The notes below the pieces were generated by a model. The model saw only the letters and a program-made list of their open reading frames with translations, had not been told where the DNA came from and searched no databases. A stretch of 64,000 nt of DNA from Rhodocyclaceae bacterium. GTDB lineage: Bacteria > Pseudomonadota > Gammaproteobacteria > Burkholderiales > Rhodocyclaceae. Made by a program: the position numbers and the translations under genes. The stretch lies in assembly GCA_023150275.1 (NCBI GenBank), contig JAKLLG010000003.1, positions 212,869-276,868 of the forward strand, in the 5' to 3' direction. Shown one piece after another: positions 8,748 to 17,416 of the stretch (the stretch's first letter is position 1; each line of letters starts with the position of its first letter).

Positions 8748-8779
8748 ATAAACGGTTTTAACAGTTTAACCCGTTTTAT
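8748..8779. promoter_or_regulatory. Imperfect AT-rich palindrome upstream of the histone-like gene
   Basis: The left half ATAAACGGTTTTAA and the right half TTTAACCCGTTTTAT are near inverse complements around CAG. The site begins 24 nt upstream of the minus-strand start at 8724, just before the Shine-Dalgarno, so it overlaps the likely promoter or leader. It is a candidate operator or leader hairpin; nothing in the sequence names the binding factor. Confidence 0.35.
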
Positions 8780-8971
8780 TGCGAAGACAAGCCGTGTGCG
8801 TGCGCATTTGTGGCAATCGGCAACATTTTCGTCATCAATTTGTTACTTCGGGCGAAGAGAATGGCTCGGTAAAAAACACCGGGTTCCGCTGACTTGGACG
8901 GGCTTTTCGACAGCACCCGTCGTGGAGGGCATCCGGTTTGCCAGCTGTCATGGTCGTGAAAGGTGGTGACG

Positions 8972-9406
8972 ATGAGAACGCGTCTGGTCCGGGAGCTGAT
9001 CCGCCACAAGGACGTCTTTGTCGCTACCGCCGATATTTCAGTCATCGAAGCGGCGCGGCGCATGCAGGATGGGAACGTCGGCGCACTGATGGTGGTCGAT
9101 GAAGGCCGTCTGGTCGGCATCTTCACTGAACGCGATGCCTTGTTCAAGGTTATCGCGACGGGTCTGGATTCGCGCAAGACGACGCTCGCCTCCGTGATGA
9201 CCGCCCATCCTGTCACCGTGACACCCGAGAAATCATTCGGCTACGCCCTGCATCTGATGCATGAGAACGGCTTTCGCCATGTTCCGGTGGTCGAGAACGA
9301 TCGCCCGGTGGGGATGGTTTCTGCCCGTGACGCCCTTGTCAGCGAACTGGCCGATTTTGAAAGCGAGCTGCGGATCCGGGATTCAATCGCCGAGGTGCTC
9401 GCCTGA
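8972..9406 (+). CDS. CBS-pair domain protein
   Basis: A 144-aa protein made of two CBS motifs. The first contains VIEAARRMQDGNVGALMVVD and GIFTERDALFKV, the second VMTAHPVTVTPEKSFGYAL and HVPVVENDRPVGMVSARDAL. Such stand-alone Bateman modules bind adenine nucleotides or similar ligands and control partner proteins. ATG 8972 was chosen because AAAGGTGG lies 6 nt upstream; a GTG at 8963 is in frame. The hybrid kinase starts 48 nt downstream, so the two are likely one operon, and that kinase has its own CBS-like N-terminus. Confidence 0.9.
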   Translation: MRTRLVRELIRHKDVFVATADISVIEAARRMQDGNVGALMVVDEGRLVGIFTERDALFKVIATGLDSRKTTLASVMTAHPVTVTPEKSFGYALHLMHENGFRHVPVVENDRPVGMVSARDALVSELADFESELRIRDSIAEVLA

Positions 9407-9454
9407 TCAATGCGTGGCGGCGCTAGCCGATTCGTCCACGCCTCTGGAGTTTTC

Positions 9455-11185
9455 ATGAACAAGTCTTTTCCGGTGCCAGCGATGGCATCCGATACGAGCG
9501 CCGATGCGCGCACGGTGATGCCGGTTGCCCGCGATGTCCTGCAGTGCAGCCCCTGCGTAGCCGCCGACGCGCTGACGCGCGAGGTCGAGCGCTGCTTCCA
9601 GTCCGATCCTGAGCTGATCAGCCTGCCCGTGGTGGATGAATCCGCCGGGCGGCCGATCGGCATGATCAACCGCGGCATTTTCATGACCAGTCTGGCCAAG
9701 CCCTTTTACCGCGAGATCTACTTCGACAAGAGCTGCCTCGTTTTCATGGACAAATCCCCCTTGATCGTCGAGGAAGGCATGCCACTGGAGGAGTTGTCGA
9801 TCGAGATCGCGCAGGGCGGTGACAAGGTCGTTGCCGATGGCTTCATCATTGCCTCGGAAGGACGCTACCTCGGCATGGGCTTCACGCAGGATGTGCTGCG
9901 TGTCATGGCCGACCTGCACCGCCAGCACTCGCTGCGGCTGTCGCGCCATCGCGAGGATCTCGAAGCGCTGGTACAGGAGCGCACCGCCGCCCTGACCGAC
10001 GCGCGCGATGCGGCAATGGCGGCGGCCCGGGCCAAGGCATCCTTCCTGGCCAACATGAGCCACGAGATCCGGACGCCGATGAATGCGATCATCGGCATGG
10101 CTCACCTGATGAAACGGGAGTCGCTCAGCGAGCGCCAGATGGACCGGCTCGGCAAGATCGACGCCGCGGCGCGCCATCTGCTGGGCATCATCAACGATAT
10201 CCTCGATCTTTCGAAGATCGGCGCTGGCCGTCTCACCATCGTCGATGCGCCGCTCGATCTGCGCGCACTGCTGGTGACGGTTTCGGACCTGCTTGCCGAT
10301 CTGGCGACAGGCAAGGGCCTGCAACTGGTGATCGAAGCAGACGGAGTGCCCGATTGCGTCGGGGGCGACGTGACGCGCCTGACGCAATCCCTGCTGAATT
10401 ACGCCGGAAATGCCATCAAGTTCACCGAATCGGGCAGCGTGACGCTGCGCTGCCGTACGCAGGCGGAGTTCGACGATGCCGTTCTCGTTCGCTTCGAAGT
10501 TGAGGATTCCGGCCCGGGAATTTCCCCGGAAGCGCTGTCGAGGCTGTTCTCGGCTTTTGAACAGGCAGATGCTTCGAACACGCGCGCGCACGGTGGCACG
10601 GGGCTGGGGCTTGCGATTACCCGCCACCTTGCCGAGTTGATGGGCGGCGAAGCTGGTGCGGAAAGCCATTTGGGGAGAGGGAGCCTGTTCTGGTTCACTG
10701 CTCGACTCTCACGGCAGGCGTTGCCTGCAATCGTCGGGAAGGATGCGGTGGCGCGCGTCGGCGATTGCTGTGCCCGCTTGCGCGAGCTGCATGCCGGGGC
10801 GCGCGTTCTCGTCGTCGAGGATGAACCGGTCAACCGGGAAATCGCGCGTGAGTTTCTCGAAGATGCCGGACTTGCCGTTTCCTTTGCGGAAAATGGCAGC
10901 GAGGCCGTCACACGCGCCAGCGACCATCCGTTCTCGCTGATCCTGATGGACATGCAGATGCCGGTGATGGATGGCCTCACGGCCACCCGGCTGATCCGTG
11001 GCATGCGTTTCGGCCGCCATCTGCCCATTGTGGCGATGACTGCCAATGCCTTCGCGGAAGATCGTCAGCGTTGCCTCGCCGCCGGCATGAACGATTTCGT
11101 CAGCAAGCCCTTCGACCCGGATACGTTGTTCGAGTGCTTGCTGCGCCGGCTTGATGCACGCCCTCCGGAACTGGCAGCCGCCTAG
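9455..11185 (+). CDS. Hybrid sensor histidine kinase with CBS-like input and C-terminal receiver
   Basis: A 576-aa soluble hybrid kinase with no membrane segments. Residues ~25-160 are a CBS-like module closely similar to the middle of the EAL-GGDEF protein at 6305. A coiled coil (LEALVQERTAALTDARD) leads into the HisKA domain with MSHEIRTPMN (His near residue 203). The ATPase domain has N-box NYAGNAIKF, G1 EDSGPGIS and G2 GTGLGLAI. The receiver has VEDEP, the phospho-acceptor Asp in LILMDMQMPVMDG (about residue 499) and the conserved Lys in SKPFD. ATG 9455 has TGGAG 6 nt upstream. No output regulator is adjacent, so phosphate may pass to a distant HPt protein. Confidence 0.92.
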   Translation: MNKSFPVPAMASDTSADARTVMPVARDVLQCSPCVAADALTREVERCFQSDPELISLPVVDESAGRPIGMINRGIFMTSLAKPFYREIYFDKSCLVFMDKSPLIVEEGMPLEELSIEIAQGGDKVVADGFIIASEGRYLGMGFTQDVLRVMADLHRQHSLRLSRHREDLEALVQERTAALTDARDAAMAAARAKASFLANMSHEIRTPMNAIIGMAHLMKRESLSERQMDRLGKIDAAARHLLGIINDILDLSKIGAGRLTIVDAPLDLRALLVTVSDLLADLATGKGLQLVIEADGVPDCVGGDVTRLTQSLLNYAGNAIKFTESGSVTLRCRTQAEFDDAVLVRFEVEDSGPGISPEALSRLFSAFEQADASNTRAHGGTGLGLAITRHLAELMGGEAGAESHLGRGSLFWFTARLSRQALPAIVGKDAVARVGDCCARLRELHAGARVLVVEDEPVNREIAREFLEDAGLAVSFAENGSEAVTRASDHPFSLILMDMQMPVMDGLTATRLIRGMRFGRHLPIVAMTANAFAEDRQRCLAAGMNDFVSKPFDPDTLFECLLRRLDARPPELAAA

Positions 11186-11285
11186 TTCTGCTCCTGAACG
11201 GTCGCCGCCGGCGCTGGCAAGCACGTACCCCATTCCACTGTCACGCAGCGCTCGAACGGGTTGCGGTCGCGGATTTCGCGCCTCT

Positions 11286-11321
11286 GATTGCAATCATGTT
11301 GCAACACGCGTGATGCAACAT
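11286..11321. promoter_or_regulatory. Two abutting palindromes upstream of arsC
   Basis: GATTGCAATC (11286-11295, perfect 10-bp palindrome) is followed directly by a 26-bp near-perfect palindrome at 11296-11321: ATGTTGCA, one base, CACGCGTG, one base, TGCAACAT. Only the two symmetrical single bases break the symmetry. It lies 80 nt upstream of arsC in the gap after the kinase gene and looks like a dimer-binding operator. The matching regulator is not in the window; no ArsR-type gene is adjacent. Confidence 0.5.
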
Positions 11322-11401
11322 ACCGCGACCGTCGTGCCAGCCGACGAGATTCGGTGGCGTGAACAGAATCGCATGTACAGCAAATGCCCTGGAGGGGCGC
11401 C

Positions 11402-11902
11402 ATGTCCACGAAATTGAACGTACTATTTCTCTGCACCGGAAACTCGAGCCGTTCGATCATGGCCGAGGCCATCCTGAACGATATCAGCATCAACAAGGGC
11501 CGCTTTCAGGGGTTCAGCGCCGGCAGCCGGCCGACCGGAACAATCAATCCCTACGCACTCGAACAGCTGGAAAAAAATCATTTGTCCAGCAATGGCCTGC
11601 GCAGCAAGTCATGGACCGAGTTTTCCAGCGCCGATGCTCCGGTGATGGACTTCGTCTTTACTGTTTGCGACGCGACGGCGGGCGAGAGTTGCCCCGTGTT
11701 TCCGGGAAAGGCGCTGACGGCACACTGGGGCATTCCCGACCCGGCTGCGGTGGAAGGCACGGAAATGGACAAGCGCCGGGCATTCGTGGCGGCGTTCAAG
11801 CAACTGCAGAATCGCATCCAGTTGCTGACCAGTCTTCCGTTTGAAAAGCTTGATCGGGACGCGCTCCAGACGGAACTCGACTCGATCGGCCGTTCGGCCT
11901 GA
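11402..11902 (+). CDS. arsC: Arsenate reductase, low-molecular-weight phosphatase type (ArsC family)
   Basis: A 166-aa protein of the LMW protein tyrosine phosphatase fold. The P-loop CTGNSSRS near residue 11 has the C-x5-R nucleophile motif; VCDATAGESCPVFPG and WGIPDPAAVEG match the redox-cysteine and Asp regions of thioredoxin-coupled arsenate reductases. It would reduce As(V) to As(III) in the cytoplasm. GGAGGGG lies 6 nt upstream of ATG 11402. No arsB/acr3 efflux gene or arsR is next to it, so it is either a solitary ars gene or a phosphatase of related function. The downstream GGDEF-EAL gene starts 8 nt after its stop. Confidence 0.85.
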   Translation: MSTKLNVLFLCTGNSSRSIMAEAILNDISINKGRFQGFSAGSRPTGTINPYALEQLEKNHLSSNGLRSKSWTEFSSADAPVMDFVFTVCDATAGESCPVFPGKALTAHWGIPDPAAVEGTEMDKRRAFVAAFKQLQNRIQLLTSLPFEKLDRDALQTELDSIGRSA

Positions 11903-11909
11903 GCGCACG

Positions 11910-14417
11910 ATGCGTCCCGCAGCACTGGCAGTGGACGAGGCTGCTGCGGCGAGCATCGAGGCGGCGCCGGATTCCGATGCGTTTCCAGAACGATCCGGGC
12001 ACCCGGCATCAGCGCCGCAGACCATGCTGACGTTTTCCGCGGCGCCGGTGACAGGTTCCGCCAAGCCTGGCGTGCGCGAAAGGGCTGCTGCCGCTGTTTC
12101 GCTCATCTACAGGGCGGGTTGGCGCATGCTGACCGCCGGCATGGTCCTGGTCACCGGCTTGTTGCTGGTCATGGCCTGGGGGGTCGCGCTGAACCGCATG
12201 GAGGCGGAGAGCCGGCTGCTCATCGAGGCGGCGACCCGGCAGCAGGAGAGCATCGCGCTGGTCATCGCCGAGAACATTGCGCAGGTGCTCGATCGAGCGC
12301 GCCTGATGACGCTCGCGGCGCCGGATGGCGGCGCAATCGGACGTGGCGAAACGGCGCGCAAGCTGGCCAGCATGCTCGCGGTTGATTCTGCCTTCCTGCG
12401 CGTGGGCCTTTACGATCAGCAGCGGCAACGCGTTTTCTCATCGTCGGTGACCGAGGATTCGGAAGATTTGAAGCTGCTGGTCGGCGAAATGCTGTCGACG
12501 CCGGCGGCCCTGTCCGGCCAGGGCGGACGCATTGCGCCGCGGGCGAGCGATCAGGAAATGGCATGGCAGGTACCCCTGCTTTTTCCGGTGACCAACGGTC
12601 GCGGCGATGTCGATGGCGTGTTGGTGGCCGTCCTTGATCTCGGCTATCTGCTCGGTCTTTACCGCAATATCGATCTGGGCAGCACCGGTGCCGTGCATGT
12701 CCTGCGTGGTGACGGCAGCGCGCTCGCCGAGATGGGGCGCGCCGGACTGGTCGTCGGTCCGCCACCGCTCGACCTTGGCTGGTTGCCCTCGAACAATCAG
12801 GGTGCGGTATCCAGGATCGATCGCCCGTTCGGTACCAACGAACGGCACGTGACCAGCTACCACGCGATCGAGCGCTTCCCCCTGGTCATTGCCGTCAGCC
12901 GCGAACTGGGCGAAATCGAGGCCGATCGCATCATCGCTCATAGCTGGATACGTCGCCTGCTCATCGGCGTCAGCATTGTCATCGCGCTGTCGGTGTTCTG
13001 GGTAGCGGGCAACCTGCGCCGCCAGGACCAGCTGCTGCGTTCCCTGCGCCAGGCCAATGCCGGAAACCGACAGCTGATAGACGAACTGGAGTCCGAAAAA
13101 AAGCGCGCATTCCAGCTGGCATCGCATGACCCCCTGTGCGGCCTCCACAATCGGCGCATGTTCCTTGAACTTGCCGCCAGTCATCTGGCGCGAGCGAAGC
13201 GCAGTCACAAGCACTACGCGCTGATGTATCTGGATCTCGATCGCTTCAAGGGCATCAACGATACGCTCGGACATCACGTGGGCGACCTGTTGCTGGCAAC
13301 AATCTCGGCAAGACTGCGTGCCAGCGTGCGTGAATCGGATGTTCTTGCAAGACTGGGCGGCGACGAATTCGCAGTGTTGCTGACCGGGCTCGATCGTATC
13401 GAGGATGCCGCCGAGGTGGCCGACAAGCTCGTGCGCGTGGTCGGCGAGCCGTGCCACGATCTCGATGGCCACGATCTGCAGGTTGGCGCAAGCATCGGTA
13501 TCGCGATCTTTCCCCGCGATGGGCAGGACGTGGACATGCTCTGCCGCCATGCCGATGCGGCAATGTACGAATCGAAGCGTGGCGGGCGCGGCCGCTTCAC
13601 GTTCTACGATGCGGCCCTGAATCCCGCCGGAGAATGGCAGTTCGGCGTCGAGCAGCGACTGCCCCGCGCGATTGCCGACAGCGAGTTGATCCTGCATTTC
13701 CAGCCCAAGGTGCGCATCGCGGATTTCCGGATCACCGGGCTTGAGGCTCTGGTGCGCTGGCAGCACCCGGAGCACGGACTGATCTATCCGAAGGACTTCA
13801 TCGAGATCGCCGAGAACACCGGCCAGATTGTCGCGCTCGGCAAATGGGTTGCGGAGGCATGCTGTCGCCAGCTGGTCGCGTGGCGCGACGAAGGTCTGGC
13901 GGCACCGCCGATCGCCTTCAACGTCTCCGCCCGGCAGTTGCTGGACGACCACCTGCCGGCGTACATCGCGAACCTGCTGCAGAAGTACGACCTCGACGGC
14001 GCGATGCTGGAAATCGAAATCACCGAGACCGCACTGGTGGATTCGATCGAACGTGCCGTTGGCGCCCTTGCCGCGCTCGAAGCGCTGGGCCTGCGTATTG
14101 CGCTCGACGATTTCGGGAATGGCTTCTCCAACCTGAGTTATATCCGCTCCCTGCCGATCAGCACGCTGAAGATCGACCGCTCGTTCGTGAATGACCTGCG
14201 CAACAGCCCGGATGATGCGGTGATCGTCGATTCGATCATCAGCCTTGCCCACAACCTGAAAATGCGGGTAGTCGCGGAGGGTGTGGAAAGTCTGGACCAG
14301 ATCGTTCACCTGAAGACGGCGGGGTGCGACGAAATACAGGGCTACTTCCTGAGCCGGCCAGTGCCGGAGCCCCTGATGCGCGAATTGATCGGCGTCGGCA
14401 CGCTCAGTCCGCTATGA
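11910..14417 (+). CDS. Membrane-bound GGDEF-EAL protein with periplasmic sensor
   Basis: About 835 aa. TM1 (MLTAGMVLVTGLLLVMAWGV, residues ~72-91) and TM2 (RLLIGVSIVIALSVFWVAG, ~350-368) bracket a ~255-residue periplasmic Cache-like sensor. A short coiled coil leads into GGDEF (LGGDEF near residue 483) with an RESD inhibitory-site motif five residues before it, then an EAL domain (EALVRWQHPEHG near 611; ITETALVDS, DDFGNGFSNL, KIDRSFV, AEGVE, QGYFLSRP). Both active sites look intact. ATG 11910 is chosen because the longer frame would overlap arsC, but its ribosome site is weak; ATG 12024 is possible. The stop overlaps the start of the PhnD-like gene (ATGA). Confidence 0.9.
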   Translation: MRPAALAVDEAAAASIEAAPDSDAFPERSGHPASAPQTMLTFSAAPVTGSAKPGVRERAAAAVSLIYRAGWRMLTAGMVLVTGLLLVMAWGVALNRMEAESRLLIEAATRQQESIALVIAENIAQVLDRARLMTLAAPDGGAIGRGETARKLASMLAVDSAFLRVGLYDQQRQRVFSSSVTEDSEDLKLLVGEMLSTPAALSGQGGRIAPRASDQEMAWQVPLLFPVTNGRGDVDGVLVAVLDLGYLLGLYRNIDLGSTGAVHVLRGDGSALAEMGRAGLVVGPPPLDLGWLPSNNQGAVSRIDRPFGTNERHVTSYHAIERFPLVIAVSRELGEIEADRIIAHSWIRRLLIGVSIVIALSVFWVAGNLRRQDQLLRSLRQANAGNRQLIDELESEKKRAFQLASHDPLCGLHNRRMFLELAASHLARAKRSHKHYALMYLDLDRFKGINDTLGHHVGDLLLATISARLRASVRESDVLARLGGDEFAVLLTGLDRIEDAAEVADKLVRVVGEPCHDLDGHDLQVGASIGIAIFPRDGQDVDMLCRHADAAMYESKRGGRGRFTFYDAALNPAGEWQFGVEQRLPRAIADSELILHFQPKVRIADFRITGLEALVRWQHPEHGLIYPKDFIEIAENTGQIVALGKWVAEACCRQLVAWRDEGLAAPPIAFNVSARQLLDDHLPAYIANLLQKYDLDGAMLEIEITETALVDSIERAVGALAALEALGLRIALDDFGNGFSNLSYIRSLPISTLKIDRSFVNDLRNSPDDAVIVDSIISLAHNLKMRVVAEGVESLDQIVHLKTAGCDEIQGYFLSRPVPEPLMRELIGVGTLSPL

Positions 14418-15292
14418 GCAAGCTGCTCTCCGGCACGCTCCTCGTAGCCGCCCTGTTCTTGCCGAACCTCGCGTATTCCACCGATTGCGAGGACCCACGG
14501 CCGCTGCGCTTTGCCCAAGTCCCGCAGAAGAAGGCGGATTTGCTTGCCAGTCAGTTCCAGCCGCTCTACCAGCACCTTGAAAGGGTGCTCGGCAGACGGA
14601 TCGAAGTGATTCAGGCGCCGTCCTACAGCGCCGTCGTGGAGGGGTTGCTGCTCGGCAATATCGACCTCGCCGATCTCGGGCCGGCGGCGTATGCGATGGC
14701 GAAGAAGCGCCGGGCGAACATTGTCGTGTTCGCCTCGTTCGCCGGTCAGCAGGGGGTTGTCTTCGATACCGCACGGGGCTATCACTCGGTTCTGGTGACG
14801 CGCGCCGACAAGGCGTTTGTGACAATCGACAAGTTGCGCGGAGCGACCGTCAGCCTGACCGACCCGGCGAGTACCTCCGGAGCGCTGTTCCCACGCAGGG
14901 AGATTGCGCGCATTACCGGTATGCCGCTGGAGCGCTATTTCAGACGCGTCAGCTATGCCGGATCGCACGACCGCGCCATCGAAGCACTGCAGCGGGGGGC
15001 CGTAGACGCGGCATTCGTGTCGAGCACGCGTATCGACGAGATGATCCGCAGCGGCCAGCTCCGTCGCGACGAGCTGCGGATCCTGTGGCAATCCTCGCTG
15101 ATTCCCTTCGATCCGTTCCTGTACCGCGGAACGCTGTGCAAGCCGCTCGCCGACAAGATCAGGCACGCCTTTCTTGTCGATACGGAGCCCCTGCGTCCGC
15201 TCTTCGAAGCGCTGCGCCGGCCCGGTTTCAATGCTGTCGACGATGACACCTATCGGGCGATTCGGGATATCTACACAGAAATGAACCCCTGA
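14414..15292 (+). CDS. PhnD/SsuA-like periplasmic substrate-binding protein
   Basis: 292 aa with a cleavable signal peptide (MSKLLSGTLLVAALFLPNLA, then YS-TDC). The mature part matches PhnD-type phosphate/phosphonate-binding proteins: PLRFAQVPQKKADLLASQF, a YSAVVEGLLLGNIDLADLGP pocket segment, and VSLTDPASTSGALFPRR. There are no ABC permease or ATPase genes beside it. Instead its ATG overlaps the stop of the GGDEF-EAL gene by the ATGA arrangement, so it is probably a periplasmic ligand sensor feeding that protein, not a transport component. Which ligand it binds is unknown. Confidence 0.82.
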   Translation: MSKLLSGTLLVAALFLPNLAYSTDCEDPRPLRFAQVPQKKADLLASQFQPLYQHLERVLGRRIEVIQAPSYSAVVEGLLLGNIDLADLGPAAYAMAKKRRANIVVFASFAGQQGVVFDTARGYHSVLVTRADKAFVTIDKLRGATVSLTDPASTSGALFPRREIARITGMPLERYFRRVSYAGSHDRAIEALQRGAVDAAFVSSTRIDEMIRSGQLRRDELRILWQSSLIPFDPFLYRGTLCKPLADKIRHAFLVDTEPLRPLFEALRRPGFNAVDDDTYRAIRDIYTEMNP

Positions 15293-15324
15293 TGACGGGG
15301 GGGGCCACCAAAAGCGACAGCGCT

Positions 15325-16020
15325 TCAGCGTGCCGGCATTGTCAGATCCAGGCTGTGACACAAGCGTGCCGCGAGCAGCTCCGGTGTTGCGGCAACGAGT
15401 TCGGCGGGCACGCCGTAGTCCTCGACCAGCCGCCCCGGATCCTCGAATCCGTAGCCGGCGATCAGGGCACGCATGCCGGCCCGCGATGCGTCCTCGTAGT
15501 CGATCGCTTCGTCGCCGCAGACGGTCGCCCGCAGCGGGTTGATGCCGAACCAGTCGCGCAGGTGCCTGAACTGCTTGGTCTTGGTGTCGCCGCGCGGGAT
15601 GCAGCGCACGAAGTCCAGTGCGCCACTGTCGATGCCATAGCGCTGGAGCACGATTGAGAGCGTTGTTTCCGGGTCGATGGTGACGTTGCGCGAAACGATG
15701 CCGACGCGGACATGCGGGGCTTCAAGCAGCAACTGCAGCAGGTCGATCATGCCCGGGAACGGTTGTGCGGACGCGCGGTAGATCTCGGTCAGCGTTTGCT
15801 TGAACTGCTTGCGGCTCGCGCGATCGAATTGCTGCCGCAGGTTTCTGGGGAATTCTCGCAGCCCGCCCAGATACTTGAGCAGCTTGCGCCGGCGCTGGAA
15901 CCGGTTGCGATCGCCGATATCCATGCCATGCAGCGCGAATGCTTCTTCAACGACGGGAAAGGTGTCGAACAGGGTCCCGTCCGCATCGAGGATGATCAGA
16001 TGATCCTGGCTCGGGTACAT
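15325..16020 (-). CDS. HAD-superfamily hydrolase (phosphatase)
   Basis: A 231-aa HAD phosphatase of the Gph/beta-phosphoglucomutase branch. Motif I is LDADGTLFDT near residue 11, a helical cap follows, motif II is GIVSRN, and motif III/IV is seen in TVCGDEAIDYEDASRAGM. The substrate cannot be read from sequence; phosphoglycolate-like small phosphates are typical. ATG 16020 has AGGGG 4-5 nt upstream, a site that overlaps the stop of the small ORF at 16027. It converges on the PhnD-like gene. Confidence 0.85.
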   Translation of the reverse strand: MYPSQDHLIILDADGTLFDTFPVVEEAFALHGMDIGDRNRFQRRRKLLKYLGGLREFPRNLRQQFDRASRKQFKQTLTEIYRASAQPFPGMIDLLQLLLEAPHVRVGIVSRNVTIDPETTLSIVLQRYGIDSGALDFVRCIPRGDTKTKQFRHLRDWFGINPLRATVCGDEAIDYEDASRAGMRALIAGYGFEDPGRLVEDYGVPAELVAATPELLAARLCHSLDLTMPAR

Positions 16021-16026
16021 CGCCCC

Positions 16027-16269
16027 TCAGACAGGGATGCGGCCGGAGTAGCGGCTGGCAGGCAGTTGAGCAGCGCATTCCGGCGGCGCCCGCTTGAGCT
16101 GGACGCAGACACGAACCCCGCGCTCGCCGTCCTCGCACATGGTCGGTGAATGCCCCTGTACGGAGAGCAGGTTGAAATGGCGCAATGCGCCGAGACTGCT
16201 GGCGAAACTCACGGCCTGCGGCGGAGATCCGGAGGGAAAGCAGGCGCGGCACTGCTCGCAGGAAGTCAT
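16027..16269 (-). CDS. Small hypothetical protein (80 aa)
   Basis: An 80-aa reading frame on the minus strand starting at ATG 16269 (a GTG at 16353 would add 28 residues). It has CEQCRAC near the N-terminus and further Cys residues (TMCEDGE, VCVQ, PECAAQ), suggesting a metal-binding or disulfide protein. Its stop lies 6 nt before the start of the HAD gene, whose ribosome site overlaps that stop; this arrangement is the main reason to believe it is a gene. The start has only a weak ribosome site. I do not recognise the family. Confidence 0.38.
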   Translation of the reverse strand: MTSCEQCRACFPSGSPPQAVSFASSLGALRHFNLLSVQGHSPTMCEDGERGVRVCVQLKRAPPECAAQLPASRYSGRIPV

Positions 16270-16417
16270 GGCGAAATCTCGATGGGCGATGGGTTTTACG
16301 AGATGGTGATCGGTCGATGTGACAGCGACGTGAACAAGTGCCGGAAGCTTCACGATGTAACGCGAATGTCACGTTCCGGAAATAGAGTGTCGACTGACTG
16401 AACAAGGAGGGTGCGGG

Positions 16418-17362
16418 ATGAGCAAACGATCCGACCAGGATGCGAGCGAGCGCGGCAGCGACGAATACCGACGGCGCATCCACGCCGAGATGATCGACAG
16501 TTTCGACGAGGAACTGGAGATGGAAGTCGACGACGACCGGATGAACCATCTCATCGCCGAATCGAGCGTGCCTGCCGACGAGGAAACCAATGCCCGGCGG
16601 CACTTCTACTTCAAGGAACTGTTCCGGCTGCAGGGCGAACTCGTCAGGCTGCAGGACTGGGTGGTGCACAAGAAGCTGAAGGTCGTCGTCCTCTTCGAGG
16701 GGCGCGACGCGGCGGGCAAGGGGGGTGTCATCAAGCGCATCACGCAGCGCCTCAATCCGCGCGTCTGCCGCGTCGCGGCACTGCCGGCGCCGAGCGAGCG
16801 CGAACGAACGCAGTGGTATTTCCAGCGCTATGTCTCGCATCTGCCGGCCGGCGGCGAAATCGTGCTTTTTGACCGCAGCTGGTACAACCGCGCCGGCGTC
16901 GAACGCGTGATGGGTTTCTGCTCCGATGACGAGTACGAGGAGTTCTTCCGTACCGTTCCCGAATTCGAGAAGATGCTGATCCGCTCCGGCATCATCCTGA
17001 TCAAGTACTGGTTCTCGATCACGGACGACGAGCAGCATCTGCGCTTCCTGATGCGCATCCATGATCCGCTCAAGCAGTGGAAGCTGAGCCCGATGGACAT
17101 GGAATCCCGTCGCCGCTGGGAAGACTACACGCGCGCCAAGGAAACTATGATTGAGCGCACGCACATTCCCGAGGCGCCGTGGTGGATCGTCGAGGCAGAC
17201 GACAAGAAGAAGGCGCGCCTCAACTGCATTCATCACCTGCTCAGCCAGGTGCCGTGCGAAGAGATCGAGCGTGAGCCGGTGACCCTGCCGGCACGCGTGC
17301 ACAACCCGGATTACATCCGTCATCCGCTGCCGCTGGAGATGTTCGTACCCGCGGTCTATTGA
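16418..17362 (+). CDS. ppk2: Polyphosphate kinase 2
   Basis: A 314-aa PPK2-family enzyme, which moves phosphate between polyphosphate and nucleoside diphosphates (usually making GTP or ATP from polyP). The Walker A equivalent FEGRDAAGKGG is at residues ~93-103, the lid-region Arg residues follow, and the Walker B-like FDRSWYNRAG is near 151. ALPAPSERERTQWYFQRY and KYWFSITDDEQ are typical of single-domain class I enzymes. AAGGAGG sits 8 nt before ATG 16418. No ppk1 or ppx is in the window. Confidence 0.93.
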   Translation: MSKRSDQDASERGSDEYRRRIHAEMIDSFDEELEMEVDDDRMNHLIAESSVPADEETNARRHFYFKELFRLQGELVRLQDWVVHKKLKVVVLFEGRDAAGKGGVIKRITQRLNPRVCRVAALPAPSERERTQWYFQRYVSHLPAGGEIVLFDRSWYNRAGVERVMGFCSDDEYEEFFRTVPEFEKMLIRSGIILIKYWFSITDDEQHLRFLMRIHDPLKQWKLSPMDMESRRRWEDYTRAKETMIERTHIPEAPWWIVEADDKKKARLNCIHHLLSQVPCEEIEREPVTLPARVHNPDYIRHPLPLEMFVPAVY

Positions 17363-17386
17363 TTGCCGGCAGCAGCGAACTAGAAT
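17359..17386 (+). promoter_or_regulatory. Sigma-70-type promoter of the M48 peptidase gene
   Basis: TTGATT (17359-17364), a 16-nt spacer and TAGAAT (17381-17386) lie over the end of ppk2. Transcription would start near 17393, so the ATG at 17393 would be almost leaderless; this supports ATG 17417, which has its own Shine-Dalgarno. Confidence 0.5.
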
Positions 17387-17416
17387 CTGCACATGTCATC
17401 GTCGGAGGCATGTGCC

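Noticed and set aside
8372..8761. A + strand frame encoding FAAG repeats
   Set aside because: It is the antisense of the KPAA array in the histone-like gene, which has its own ribosome site and a conserved C-terminal domain.
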